This document shows, piece after piece, positions 13,219 through 26,355 of a DNA stretch of 64,000 nt. The DNA is from Larix kaempferi (lineage: Eukaryota > Streptophyta > Pinopsida > Pinales > Pinaceae). The notes beneath the pieces are model-generated. The model ran no database searches. It was not told the origin of the DNA and saw nothing but the letters and a program-made list of their open reading frames with translations. The stretch lies in assembly GCA_027924585.1 (NCBI GenBank), contig BSBM01000592.1, positions 4,074,001 to 4,138,000 on the forward strand. The letters are read 5' to 3'. Every line of letters begins with the position of its first letter. Position 1 is the first letter of the stretch. The translations under genes and the position numbers were made by a program.

Positions 13219-13568
13219 ATGATCAGTATTGCTTGCGAATCTCAGTTGTGCCAGTCACAAACTGCTTTAACAACTTCTTTTATTTTTGGGGACTCTTTGG
13301 TAGATGCAGGAAACGATAGCTATATTTTCTCTCTGTCGAAGGCTGATAATGCACCCAATGGAGTAGATTTCGCTGCTTCTGGTGGCCTGCCTAATGGCTG
13401 ATACACTAATGGCAGAACCATCCCTAATATTCTGGGTCAACTACTGGGAACATAAGAATTTTCACCACCGTACTTGACACCATCTACTAGAGGAGAGATT
13501 TTAGTGAAGGCAGGAGTGAACTATGGATCAGGAGGCAGGGGAATACTGGAATACTGGTAGCCTTTTTG
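13219..13568 (+). pseudogene. GDSL esterase/lipase, exon 1 pseudogene
   Basis: One frame from an ATG at 13219 reads FIFGDSLVDAGN, the block I motif of plant GDSL esterase/lipases with the catalytic Ser. PNGVDFAASGG, YTNGRTIPNILGQ, PPYL and GVNYGSGGRGIL follow in the family's order. Family members are secreted hydrolases of about 350-400 residues whose first exon ends near this last motif. Here GTAAGT follows at 13569, fitting the intron 1 donor. Stops at 13399, 13453 and 13558 break the frame. The later blocks with the catalytic Asp and His are not found downstream. The Met may be internal; a signal peptide is not clear. This is the only host-gene trace in the window. Confidence 0.85.
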
Positions 13569-16509
13569 TAAGTAATCTAACTTTTGTATATTAGTTTATA
13601 GATTTATTTGAACCTAGATCTATTAAGAGTTAGAGGGAGTGCAATTTATGGACTATTTTTCAATTTGTTTAGTGTAACATTAAATAGAGGAGGTGCAATT
13701 TCTGGACTATTTTTCAATTCGTTTAGTGTGACATTAAACACTTACAAAACGTACAGAGATTTTAGTGGCAACAATGAGAAAATGGCTTGTTGAGACCTTT
13801 AGAGTGGCCTCTACTATTCCTTCATCCATTACTATAATATTTTAGTAGCATCGTCTTTGACAAAGGGACCTTTTACTGCGGATGATAATCCAAATATTTT
13901 TTCCAGTTTCTTGCATTTTTACGTCCAACATGCCTCTCAAATGCATATGGACTTAATTCACCCTCAGTACAACCAAGCTAGCATTAAATTTTGTGGAAAT
14001 GCATATGGACTTAATTCACCCTCAGTACATCCAAGCCAACATTAACTTTTGTGGGTTGCTCAAATGAAAAAGAAAATGATAATGCAAAAAAAAAACGAGA
14101 TGCCTGGCCTGCTGCTAAGAATCTTGGTGGCTCGCGCTCTAGCGATAGAGTGCCAATTCCCTTATCTGAAATTGTGTTTCACTTGTAAAGCTGGCCGACG
14201 AGTGCAATAAACCTCAGTGCATTAATTCATTGAATTGACTATTAAAAAGAGTTATGGAACACAAATTATTCCCATGACCCAGTCAAACCCAATCTTTTCT
14301 TATTCAAATACGAAGGAAGGGTTTCACCCCATTTGGAGCATTTTTAGATCGAATTGTCTAACCCTTCCCTGAAGCTACACGAGATATAGATAGGTACCAT
14401 ACCTCGGGAAAAAACATAGCCATATGGAGGATAATATGTCTTCGAACTCCCCCAAACACCCATCTTATCTTTATAAAATACATGTTTAGCTCAGATCGAC
14501 CATGCCCAAAAAGAAACAACTAGCTTTTCGGGTAATGAACTTTTAATTTTACCTCATATGCCTAAGCCTATAATTAATGGATGCCCTCTCTTACTGCCTT
14601 ATTGGAAGGAATAATCTGACATGCATAATGAAATGAGCTATTTGGCTCATGGTGATGTCGATCCCTATAACTAACAAGATTCACAGCCTTTAAAATCGCA
14701 GAGGGAGAGGAGATGAATGAAGGTTAGCTTGTGGGTAGGAGGTAAAAGCATGATGTGATTTCCGATTCAAACGACTTGAATGACATATACTGGGAGCTGC
14801 GATCTGGTTGTTGAATTCTTCATGATGTGATATCCATTCTAAGAATTATCGAGCCCAACAATTTGGTACCTTGGAAATGTAGCAGCAGATGGAGAATTTC
14901 AATTACATGGAGAATTAATTACTGGTGTTTTTTTGCAAGCTGGCAAAAAACTTAGCGATTTCTTTTGAAACATTGGGATCTCCCTCAAATTGAAATTAAA
15001 ATGAAAAATAATAGTAATAGATGGATCCTCTTTTAACATGCTGGTGGACCCGTCTCGTCATCTTATAACAATTCGGCGTGTGCTAATATTCTGTGCGTAT
15101 AAAGAAGAACCATAATCATCAAACAAAATAATAATAAAAACAATATACATCAAACCATGCTATAAAAAATGCTATTGACCTTAACTTTTTAGTGAACATC
15201 TTTAATAAACTTGTGATAGAATTTATACAAACATTTGACATGGTATTTAATTTTGTCCCATTTTATATTAATATATTTGTAACTGAAAAGGTGCAAAATA
15301 AAAGTGAAGGGACACTTCCTTCACAAGGGGAGTATTATTTAATAAGCTTAAATGCTTTTGCTTTGAGAAGGGGAGTATTATTCAATAAGCCTAAATGCTT
15401 TTGTTTTTTTTCAATGCAACCCTTGTTCCTTGAAAGTACAGCTTTTCGCAGTTGCAGATAAGCAATCAGTGTAATAGCAATGTTGGGGACATTGCCACCC
15501 CCGTGGCTATTGTTTATAATTATTTTATTTAAAATTTATTTAATTGAATTTATCAAGTATGAAGAGAGATAAAATATCTTAAGGTATAATTTTTTTTATC
15601 ATTTAAGATGATTATAGATATAAATATAAATGAGAAAAACAACAATATTTTTTTTAAATATCATATTTTATGATATTTCTATTTTTGTGTAAATCTGGAC
15701 CTTTCATTTTATCTCTCATATAGTAGCTTCTATATTAAGAACATATAAAAATGTTCTTATAGAGATATTTTATTTCTATTTCTATTTCACTAACCTGCAT
15801 TATTATTATTATTATTATTTTTTAAGTTGACATGTAAAAGTTACCTCATACATGACAACTTCTCTATCGTACTAGAATGTAGAACATATTCAAGATTTTA
15901 TGGTATACTCTTTTATTCTCATATTTGATTATTCCCTTCTTTTCTTCAAAACTCAAACATTTTTCACCTATTTCTCCTCAAAGACCCTTGTCACCCTATC
16001 CTAGCCTCATCAACTTTAATCTAAATGAGGTTATTTCTTGGAAATTTATGTTATTACAAAACTTTTAGATTCTCTAAATCAATATGGAAAACAACATTGG
16101 AAACATGTCATCATCTTGTTTCTTTTTCTCCATCCAATCCCTCACACAAACTATGACTCCTTAATTATTGGTTCAATGATGGTTGGAAAAAAATTCATAG
16201 ACTTATTTTCTTTGTCATCCTTTCTTATCCCCAAAAACTTACAAAAACTTACAATGGTCTAAATTTTTTATCGTTGTCTTATAAAAAAATAAAGTACTTA
16301 GTTTATTGATGTACTTAAATTTAGTCCTAAAGCCTTGTGGAATGTCTTCTTACTTAATAATAATACATAGATGATCTCTAATCCCCTTGATTAGTTTGAC
16401 TATGCATCAACCCTTTATGATAACCCCAATAAATTCCTATTCATATCCACCATCATTTTATATATTTATTTTTTATAAAATAATTCGTAATAATATTTTT
16501 AAGCTTAAT
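13569..16509. other. No gene; small tandem duplications
   Basis: The remains of a GDSL intron may lie at the start. Two tandem duplications are visible: 54 bp twice at 13632-13739, and 58 bp twice at about 13939-14054. ATT triplet repeats occur near 15803. Otherwise it is AT-rich DNA with no recognisable frame. Confidence 0.6.
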
Positions 16510-16529
16510 ATTAATACCCTCTAACCTAA

Positions 16530-16850
16530 TTGATATTTTCAATCATATAGTCTCTTATGGATTCCCCATCATGTAATTCCAATAGTATTTCTCCCATGTT
16601 TAGCATCCAAAGAACACTTTAATCTTAATAATTGCATGGCCATGTTTTATTCAAGTTTATAGTCAACACTTTAATCTTAATAATTTCATGGTCATGTTTT
16701 ATTCAAAGTGATTAGATTGATATTTTCAATCATATAGTCTTTTATAGATTTCCCATCATGTAATTCCAATAATATTTCTCCCATATTTAGCATCCAAAGA
16801 ACACTTTAATCTTAATAATTTCATGGTCATGTTTTATTCAAGTTTATTAT
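16530..16850. repeat. Direct duplication of about 135 bp
   Basis: A block starting near TTGATATTTTCAATCATATA and ending TTATTCAAGT occurs at about 16530-16665 and again at 16715-16850, with a partial third copy between. It sits directly upstream of the LINE RT relic and may be part of it. Confidence 0.75.
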
Positions 16851-16879
16851 GACTATATTGGATGAATACATTTCAATAG

Positions 16880-17930
16880 TTTATAGAAGTCGACGATTTT
16901 TTTTCAAATGGTCAAGTTGGTTTTAGGTGGAAGCATCGAATTACCATTATAAAGGAAGTGAAAATGAGTAGAAGGAAATTTTATTGCTACTTTGTTGGCT
17001 TCGTAAAAGCATTTGATATCATCAATATAAATTATTTTCTTTAGACTAAAGGATGTGGTATTTCTAGATATGAGTATTTTTTATTTTGAATATATACGAA
17101 AGGGTAAGGGTTTTCGGTAGAGTAAAATTTTGCATAATTTCTACTTCTCACATTCACAACATTATTGGTGTTAAATAATGATGCCCCTTGATTCTCACCC
17201 TTTTATCTTATATGTTGGCACCCTTTTTATCTTATAGGTTGGCAAGTTGAAGAAGTTACGTATTGAAAATTTGGGATTGAATGAAGGTTATATTATTTTT
17301 TGTGTTACAATTGTTGTCATGCTTTTTATTAATGACACAATCCTTATGTCTCATACCATTGAAGATCTCTAAATAAAATTGAATATCCTTAGTGACTTTT
17401 ATGGCTTTCATGGACAAGTTTCCAAAAAAAGAATTTACTAATATTTTTGTTTGTTACCAAGGAAAGATGGTGTATTAGTATATCTTATACTTATCTAGAA
17501 TGTTGTTTGTATGATAAACATTTAGTAAGGCTTCTACTTATCCAAGTCAAATAAATAAGAATTTTGTTGATTTGGCCTGGAATGATATTTCTTTAATAGT
17601 TAGTGTTAAGATATTTAATCTAAGATTAATTCTTTCTAGAAGGTTGTATCACTAACTTTACTTGGTGGATGTGAGAATTGTTGTATGGGAATTTAGCAAA
17701 CATAATGGTTCCAAGGCATTTTTTCACATCACTATATTCCTACACCAACTTCATTTCTTGGTTTATTATAATATTGGTAAGTAGAGGTATCATGTTCTTA
17801 TGCTTTAATCTCCAATGCATATTGCCAAGTGAACTACCCACACTCTTGGTATGCATAGGTTGTGACTCTTTTCTATTCTTCTGGCTTATATATTGACAAC
17901 GTTCCACCATTTAACATCTTATTCTTGATC
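16880..17930 (+). pseudogene. LINE (non-LTR retrotransposon) RT relic
   Basis: Shifting frames give the order of plant LINE RT motifs: CYFVGFVKAFDIIN near 16990, GVK..CPLILTLLSYML near 17170, and LFINDTILMSHTIEDL followed by LNILSDFYGFHG near 17330-17420. Family members normally read YADD at the active site, so FIND means the catalytic pair is damaged. Many stops and shifts show an old copy. The endonuclease domain and a poly(A) tail were not found. Confidence 0.7.
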
Positions 17931-18950
17931 TATAATTATTCAAAAGTGAGATATAAAGAGAAATTAAGTTGTTCACAAAACATATTTGAGGTATGCTTAA
18001 ATTATACCAAGAGAGTTTCTTTGTCCTACACATAATCATTTTTATCCTCCTTATATCCAAATTAAGAATGATTCTATCACCACTCTAGCTTATCTTAGGG
18101 GCTAACTCACTCAAATCATTTTAGCTCATCTTCAGTGATTAACGGTTTGTTCTTGGCATCTAAAGATGGAATATATCCACTACATAGCTCATTGACAATT
18201 TATATGTGACCCATGTAATAGGGAACCCAAATTGGAAAAACATCACATTTTCTTATATTCGACCTAATATGAGACCTAACAATAGATATATTATCATTCT
18301 TTTTAAATTCTAAATTCATTATAAACACCAACGATGTCTTTCACTTTTGATTGAAGAACTTACTCAGTTATAGAATAATTTGTTACATGCCCACAAATCT
18401 ATCCCCATCTAGTGCATCATGTTTTACTACTCTATTAATCAAGGAAATGGGAAGAGACATGTAGATCATGCCAATTTTTAAAAGAGAGGTGAGTAGATAT
18501 ATTTTATAGTCAAAATATTAGTTTCTACTTAAAGTATAGATTCACAACAATATTATTCACTTTTTCTAAACCTTAGATGTCTTACAGAAACAACTATTCC
18601 CGTATTTTCTCATAGACCTTTTACTAAGCTCATCCCTATATATTTGTTTCTCTTCTACTATTTTAATCTTTCTCCAAATCCTTGAGAGAAGTATTGATGT
18701 ACTTAATTCCCTATTTTTGGAGTCGATTTAGGTTCTCCCATCTCTTTTTGTATGTCCCCCATTTCCAAAGTTTGATCACTTGTTAACATTGAATTAAATT
18801 TTAGCATACCTAGTCACCTTTGTACTATTGTTGAGATGATGGACCACTCCAAAATAAACCAAATTTCCCTAGTTTTTTCATTCTCAAGTAGAAGCAATGT
18901 GAACAGAGGAAATTTATTTGATTTAAGAAAATTATGAATGAAAGCAAATC
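17931..18950. other. No gene recognised
   Basis: AT-rich sequence, probably decayed 3' part of the LINE at first. No motif, RNA gene or repeat could be supported. Confidence 0.5.
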
Positions 18951-20028
18951 CTTCTAAAGCAACCTAGAATGCGTATTCAATAAATTACAACATTCTTCTA
19001 ATTTTAGAGGGTCATGGACAACATGCATTCATAATAGAGGAAATATACAAAAGAATATATAAGAAGAGAAAGCCATAAATTTCCATATTCATAAATAAAA
19101 ATGGAATGCTTATCTTTTTTAATGATTAATAAACTAGTTGTAAACAAACAACATTTCATCCAACCATTGGCACTCTATAATACATATGATTTCTATCACA
19201 TAGGCCACCTCTGAGTTGGGCTATGAATCCACAATGGTGAAATCCTACTTTTTGGTTGTAATTCCTCATATTCATCTCAATCCTAGATTTATTGTGTGGG
19301 GATTTGATATTATATCCCATATTAGACACAACAATCATATCTCAAAGAACCACAATCTCCCCCCAGCCTACACAACACAAGGAATTTGATCCCCTTCTCT
19401 ATTAAACAATCCCCCAAGATATCCTACTTTCCTCTAGTTTTATAGTAAAAACTACCCAAGAAATATCTAATGATGTGAACCAAGGAATTTATTTGTGAAC
19501 AATGTATTCCTTTCTCTTAAATGCTCACCCATTATTGTAGGCATTATCATTGCATGGTTATGGAAGCAATACTTAGCATTAATTATGGTTTCATAGGAGA
19601 AGAGAGTGAACCCAAAGAATAATGAATGGAGAATAGGATAATAATCCATTTACATACCTAAAATAATAATTTATATATTGCATGCAAACAACCATGTGCC
19701 TTCATGGGAAGGATACATAACTATCTTTTGGGACCAACTAACTTCAAGGTTGTTGAATAATTAAATAAGAAAAGGAAAAGGTTAAAAGACTTAGGATAAA
19801 AGTTTACAATGGTAAAATAATATTAATTTATTTCATCCCCCTAAGTTCCCTTTCTTCCCCTCTTGTGCAATCATAGCCACCTTTCATTTCTTTCTTCATT
19901 TGTTTATATTATAGTTTATTGTACAAAGTCAATGGACATTATTACTTAGACCACATATTATTAGCCTTATATCCATTTCATCATTACATATGCATTTGAA
20001 ATCAAAGGGTCAAAACTAAGATATTACA
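18950..20028. repeat. Degenerate LTR, copy A
   Basis: It shares several blocks in the same order with 22632-24269, for example CATTTCATCCAACCATTGGC, CTGAGTTGGGC, CACAACACAAGGA and a GATATTACA end at 20028. The left boundary is not clear. Orientation is uncertain. Confidence 0.5.
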
Positions 20029-20780
20029 TTAATTATATATCTATTTAATGACTTTGACTACAACAATTAATGACTTTATTATTAATTAGCTTAGTTGTTT
20101 CGTATTCCAACATATTATCTTTTAAAAATTCAAAGAAATATATTTGTAGGGAACCTCCCCCATCTTCCCTTAAATTTTTGAATAAATGGTAAATTGAAAC
20201 TAGTAACCCCAAAAGACCCAATGGGAATGTATCATGATATCTCTATGAACTTCACATAGAAGTCTTACCAACTGAGATAACCCTTAGGGATAACATATTA
20301 TTTAAATACCTACATGTAATATAATATTTTACTACTAAAGAAAATTAACATTTTTAGTTATGTAAATGTCCAATGCAAATGAAACGTTTCTTTTCTAACA
20401 TCAATAAACCATGTGATGCACCAAGAACATTTCTGATCAGTAGTTATGTCATTGAATGTTTGGTAATTGATGTTATTGAGTTTTATCACCAACCATATTT
20501 ACAAGAGTATTATTGTTGTCATCAAATTAGATTACTAATCACTTTTTGTTCACTTCATCAAAAATTAATTTCTAACACTTATATACCAACATATTCTATT
20601 ACATATGAATCTATAATTAAATAGCTTACTCTATTCTTAAAAAATTAAAATATTAGAGTTTTTAGCTATGTAATCATTGTGCGACTTCAGAGGAATTCAA
20701 ATTATTCTAGCTTTTATTCCATTTTCCCATAAAAATGTTCGCGCCAACTATGAAAGATTGGGACTTGGTTGTGTCTAGTG
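20029..20780. other. No gene recognised
   Basis: AT-rich DNA without a motif. No polypurine tract adjoins copy A here. Confidence 0.5.
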
Positions 20781-20789
20781 TGGTGGGAT

Positions 20790-22060
20790 TCTATCTCTAT
20801 GATTGCTTCCACCTGGTGTCTACAAACAATTCTAATTGTTGCAAGTTAGTGTATGTGGAATGTGCAGTAGAACTTATCTTAGTTCCCATAGAGTCTTGTT
20901 TGAAGCAAGTACTTGAACATGGAGGTGATGGAGTTCATCGTCCATCTGTTGGATCTTCTGATACTTGCTCTCTCATTTGAGTGGGTTCGTGGTTATCTGA
21001 GCTTCTTCATTAAGTTGTCGGACCTTGTCACAAAAATATTCTATTGGGTGATGCTTTTTGGATAAGATTCCAACCCAATCATTAAGTGCGAAGAAAAATA
21101 CTTGTATTTGTTTGGTTGTCTATTGCAAGTGACTTCGAGTGGCAGAAAATTCTTAAGTAATGGAGAGAACTTGAGCCATCAATTGTACCTGTTGTTGGTC
21201 ACCCTAGCTTCAGATCATGAGAAATTATTGGTGTAAGGACTCTTGACCTATATCTAACTACTGCCATGATGTACAAAGAAGCTAAAGACATTCATGTGGT
21301 GCTGCTACTGAAATTTATTATAGGGTGGTGGATACACATTGACTGACTTTAGGCCACACTGCACTCATATGATCACAGAGGGAGGTGATTTTGTTTTCCA
21401 CCGCAACTTGAGCTTGATGTTCATGTTGCATAGCATCGAGTGCATCTTCTAATTGAATGAAAACATCTTGTAATTCTTGTTAGAGAGTGTGGTGCTCAAT
21501 CTTTATCTGGACGAGTCTACATTCAGCTTCACCAGCAGTGCTAAAAATGTGCTGAAATAACTGTTGGGCCAAATTTTCTATCAATTTTGGAATTGTAGCT
21601 CCTAGAGGGAGGGAACGGAGGGGAAAGCTACTAGATATAGACTATGTTGATTGATCAGTAGTATGTGGTTATGATTCATTATGGGCAGATTTGTTTTTTA
21701 ATACATTTTGTTGGATATCATTTGTCAAGAAGGGGATAATATCCATGTTTTCCTAGCATTTTTATAAAATGGCTCAACAATTCTTAGGATTGTTCACAAA
21801 TTGTGCAACCTATTCCAGGAGAGGAGTCTCATCTACTTTAGAAATAGGGTTTGTTTGTTCCTCCCTAAAATGGTGGTTATCCACTTCTTCCATTGGTATA
21901 TCATCCGGCATTGGTGGTATCTCCTATACATCTTCAGACTGTTCTGAGTGCTCCGACTATTCCTATTCATTATCATGTGGAGGGTATGCCATGTATTACA
22001 TATGTTGTAAAAGTGGGTATTCCGTCGTAGTTTCTGAATCTATTGATGATTCATGACCTA
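20790..22060 (-). pseudogene. Decayed coiled-coil ORF, unknown family
   Basis: Read on the - strand, a nearly continuous protein-like frame with several stops is visible. An acidic N-terminal part (EIPPMPDDIPMEEVDNHH) leads to NMDIIPFLTNDIQQNV. Then come helical, heptad-like stretches such as QDVFIQLEDALDAMQHEH and, near 21000, DKVRQLNEEAQ. These features are too regular for chance. It lies between LTR copies A and B, so it may be the internal region of a non-autonomous element, but no primer site or purine tract supports that. No enzyme motif is seen. Confidence 0.45.
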
Positions 22061-22631
22061 TCTATTATTGAGCTACTTCCTAGATATTTTTTTATTTCAT
22101 GATGGTCTCTTACGACACGGGGACTCCTAGAGTCATATGGATAGAGTCCAGTGGATCATCAAGGATATCAATGATGGAGTTTTGCTGGTTGAATTACCAA
22201 AATAAATTTAATGTATCCTTGGTGAGGTCGAGGGATGGTAGTAAGGGGAAGAGAAGGAAAGTGGATGGGATAGATTATTGTGCAGAATGGGGTAGGAACT
22301 CATATCAGGGGGGTTTAGTGACACGGAGATGCTTGGGGCCAACTAGGAAAATGAGAGCTTCTTTGGTGAGCTTGGAAGGAATCATTGTAGTGTCATTGAG
22401 GGATTCTATTGTTTGCAGAAAGGGAATAATACATTCAATGGTAAGAGGGAGTAGTGCAGGGGAATATTTTGGCTAGGGTTTCCGCAATAACATTATTATT
22501 ATTTTTTCTTCCCAACTGTGAACAAAGAGTATGGAAATATATATGCAATACCTTTTGTGTTGTCATATTTTTTATGTCTATCCTAGCTGCGTACTTATTT
22601 GTGAAAGATAGGTTGCAACAAATAGAAAATG

Positions 22632-24269
22632 TGTCACGTCCGCTTCCATCAATCCCACTCCGAGAAGGGAACATGACACTAAGTATGGGATTCTATCCCC
22701 ATGATCATTAACAAAATTCATAGCAAATAAAATACATATATGTGTAGATGCATGATTAAATTTGACGTAGCAGAATAAATTCTAATACACTCATCTATAT
22801 GCAATTTCCAGCATAAGCATAATTAAAACATGCATCAATTAAAAACATTGCATAACTGAATTACAAGATATATTACTTATCTTGAAATGAAGTAGTCCCA
22901 AGAAATTGGCTATGCAACTGCAACATTCCACCCAACCATAGGCCAACTGTGCTCATCAATCTCTTAGCACAACTGCCACCCCCGAGTTGGGCATGATTTC
23001 TACAAGGAATAAGGGAACAACAAACTCACACATAGACAAATATACACCAAAAATCATCCAAGCCAATCCACATTTGGGTTTATTAGGATGCTAAGGAAGT
23101 AGAAAGGAAGAATTGCTAAGCTAGTGAGCTTAACCATAGAGCTATTGGTACCTCTACAAGATCTAGCTAGCTTGGTACCCACAATACCTACACACCCAAC
23201 ACAAGGAAGTATTCCCTTCACTGCTACATAGTCCCTCAGGCCATACCTTCCCTTCTAGTGCTCTTCAGGTATGCATAGAAAAGTATCCAAAGCCCTTTGA
23301 TCTTTCTGTGAGGTTACTCTCTTCATTAGGTTTATCAAGCCAATTCTAATACTCTTCCACTCCTAGTTTCTTACTCACCAATTCAAACCAAAACAAGGAT
23401 GCACATAACAACAAAACATAAGTTGAAGAAATTTTTCTTAACTGTGGGATTCCCAAAATGGGATTTCCATGAGTGTTCCAAAATCGTGGGCACCCAAAAA
23501 CCAACTGTTAGAGGGGGAATCAAACCTTGGAGATAAAAATTGATTTCACAACATGTATATGGGAATTCAAGGGGAAAAAATGACCTCTATAGACCCCCAA
23601 ATTGTGACTCCCTTCCTCCCAGTCCATCTGCAACACAAAAATGACTTCCCAGCCATGGAAAATGAGGGAAAATGAGGGAAAAGCGTGAGGGAAAACACCC
23701 AACTATCCTAGAACTTGGGGGGGAGAAAAAATGATTAATGAATAATGGTTGGGGAAAAAAATTCATGGGTGTTTTCTTGCCCAAGGATCCAAACACGATT
23801 TTCCAAATTGATGGCTTTCCCATACATGAAATTGGGAAGCCATACCTCTCCATTCCTAGAAGCATTAACTACCTCAACCAACTCTTGGAAGAAATAAATG
23901 ATTGGGTGCATAAGTCAAAATGGGTATTTGAGAGTTTATGGGTTCTCTCATTGACACTTGGCTTAACACTATTGGCTCAAGGGTTTGAATATTTTTCCTC
24001 CCTATTCCTTGTAAAATTCATGCCCCCGTAGTCTTGCTGCATTGCATAGCTAGTTGTGGGTATTTTATTAAAATGCATATTTACATGATGTTGTAATTTC
24101 TATTGTTCCTCGCTAGCACGAGAACCATATGCATCGATTTTTAATTGGCGATACAAAAAATGCTAAATCAATGGCAGGGCCTTGGCCTTGAGATCCTCAC
24201 CACGATTTTATAATGATATTTACATCATTTACAATTTTAATGCAATAGGGTCAAAATATGGATATTACA
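22632..24269. repeat. LTR copy B, possible solo LTR
   Basis: It starts TGTCACGTCC and ends GGATATTACA, the same termini as the 2.2 kb LTR at 3652 (TGTCATGTCT..GGATATTACA). Flanks are AAATG and AAAGG, a target duplication with one mismatch, as expected of a solo LTR. No primer site or purine tract adjoins it. Confidence 0.55.
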
Positions 24270-24511
24270 AAAGGAGTGCTCTAGATTTAAAGTATTCTAG
24301 TTCAATGCCTCATGGCTGAATAAAAGTATTGTCTCTACCCATGTTGAACCAAACCTTTGTTTTATAGTTTGTTAGTAGTGTCTGTAGAATCCTGTCAATT
24401 GTGGTAGACATCAAGGCCTGGTGCGATTGGTCAATAGTGATGTCATTGAAAACTGCATTGGTGGCATCTTGGAGGGTCATCCATGGCGAAAATCGTAATG
24501 CTACAATCGAT

Positions 24512-24709
24512 CTATCTATAGGAGCTGGAAATTACCATCCCTTTGGTGGATGTAAATGCCACATTGCCAATGATACCAACAAATATACAAAAAAATACCT
24601 CATATTTGTTCACATCTACACATGCCTGAAATAATTCATCCATCAAATATTTGCACCAGTTTAATAAAACACCTTGAACACAGAATTCAACAACAAATAT
24701 CCTATCCAA
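24512..24709 (-). pseudogene. ORF-X fragment
   Basis: LNWCKYLMDELFQACVD followed by KYEVFFCIFVGIIGNVAF aligns with YNWASYLLNEFLDDVRD..FHYSWLLVLIAFVGW of the ORF-X core near 60.75 kb. It lies about 450 bases after the RT thumb of the - strand gypsy element, where integrase or a 3' terminal gene is expected. Only this core piece is recognisable. Confidence 0.5.
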
Positions 24710-25152
24710 GGTGCATTCCCCCTTAGTTTAATTTCACATGACTTGTACATAAATGATTTAGCATGCAATTTTGATTAGTGGGCTATTAATATTGGCAATC
24801 ACAGTGCCCTTCTCTCCTCACTTGGTGCCTATAGGTCATATAGACTCAACTCTGTTTGATTTCTGCCTCTCTTGTGATCACCCTAAAATGATGTAGTTAC
24901 ATCTTCACCAGTCATGGATAATCTTGTCAAATGTTGGATTTCATCCACATGAATCAAGTTTTCTTAGTCTATCCATAAGGAATGGTTGTGTAATCTGCTA
25001 ATAAAAATCCTAGTACATTTGATTATTTCTTTCGTGGTATCAAACACTAGAATTTACTTCTGATTCATTAAGGTAGAGTCCTTGAGGGGTGCAAAAGTCA
25101 ACTTCGAAATTGGTTCAATGTCCCTACTTTCATATAATATAAAATCCATGTA

Positions 25153-26202
25153 TCAATTGCGCCACAGGTTGGGGTACAAATCGACATTAGAAAAATCACA
25201 ATACAATTTTTCCATAGGCGCAGTGATTTGCGCATATCCTTCGATGAACTTCCTGTAGTAGCTTGTGTGTCCCAATGTAGTGTGTAGCTGTTTTACTGAG
25301 TTGGGTGGTGGAAAATTCACATTAACTGTGATTTTAGTTCGATCAACCATCAACCCCTGTTTACAAACAATGTGTCCCAGTAGAATTCCATAGGGAACAC
25401 AAAAGATGCTTTTCTTCAAGTTGAGGGAGATCTAATGTTGTCTACACTTTGCTAACATCAGTCTTAAGCTGAAATAATGGTTCTTTAATAACCCAAATAC
25501 TGTCCAAACATCAAAATACACTTCCAAAAATTTATGGATGAAATCCTTGAATGCAACAACAACTACTCTTGAAAAAATAGCAGTTGCATTCTTCATATCG
25601 AAGGGCATAACTGTATACTGAAATGAGCCCCATTCGGATGAAAATGTGGTCTTGTGCATGTATGCTGTATCAATTCTTGTCTGATGATATCCATAAAATC
25701 CATCAGTGAAAGAATATGCTTCATTCCCTTCAACATTGTCTAACACTTCATCTGTGAATGGAGTAGTAAATGGGTCATGCAGCGATGCATCGTTTAACTT
25801 TCTGAGATCTACGCAGATCCTAATTTCGCCTTTAGTTTTATTTTCCTGGATAACCATGGGACTTATCCATTCAGACTCTTCTACAGGTTCAATGATTCCT
25901 GTGTTGAGCATCTTATCAAGCTCTACTTTTACCCTTTCTTTATATCGTGGATTTAGTCGATAAGGTCTTTGCTTAATAGGATTCGCATCCAGCTTGAGAG
26001 GTATTTTCATAACTCCCAAGTCGCCCAAAATCCCTTTCATTTCGAAAAACTTCATAGGAAATAAGTCTTCATATTCACAGAGTAAATCTACTATCTGCGC
26101 AACCGCCTCCTCATCCCAATAATCCCCTATAGAAGCAAAATTTGGTTCTTCAGTGGTTCCAATGTTCACTTTCTGAGTTTTTACAGCATTGCTTAGATCC
26201 AT
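25153..26202 (-). pseudogene. Ty3/gypsy reverse transcriptase
   Basis: The frame reads KQRPYRLNPRYKERV, then GIIEPVEESEWISPMV, IRICVDLRKLND, FTDGFYGYHQ and MPFDMKNATAIFSRV: fingers and palm in order. The active site is VYFDVWTVF where the family has YxDD, so the second Asp is Val. FDMKNA also departs from FGLKNA. After a stop near 25430 the same frame continues with LLGHIVCKQGL and LGHTSYYRKFIEGYAQITAPMEKL, the thumb/connection. RNase H and integrase do not follow. Upstream, GIGDYWDEE-like acidic sequence links it in frame to the gag-like module. Confidence 0.92.
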
Positions 26203-26355
26203 AATTTCTAATGGAGGTCCTTCTACTCCGCGCTCTCCTTCTGACTCAGGTATGTTAACATTGCACGGGTCATTATCCTTGCTTTCCTCTTCATCTTCAT
26301 CTAAAGTGAAGTTATAACATTCCAGGGCATGTTCTAGCCATTTTTCCCATTCCGA

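Noticed and set aside
15480-15535. GC-richer patch with GGGGACATTGCCACCCCCGT
   Set aside because: A short partly palindromic patch without context; nothing supports a function.
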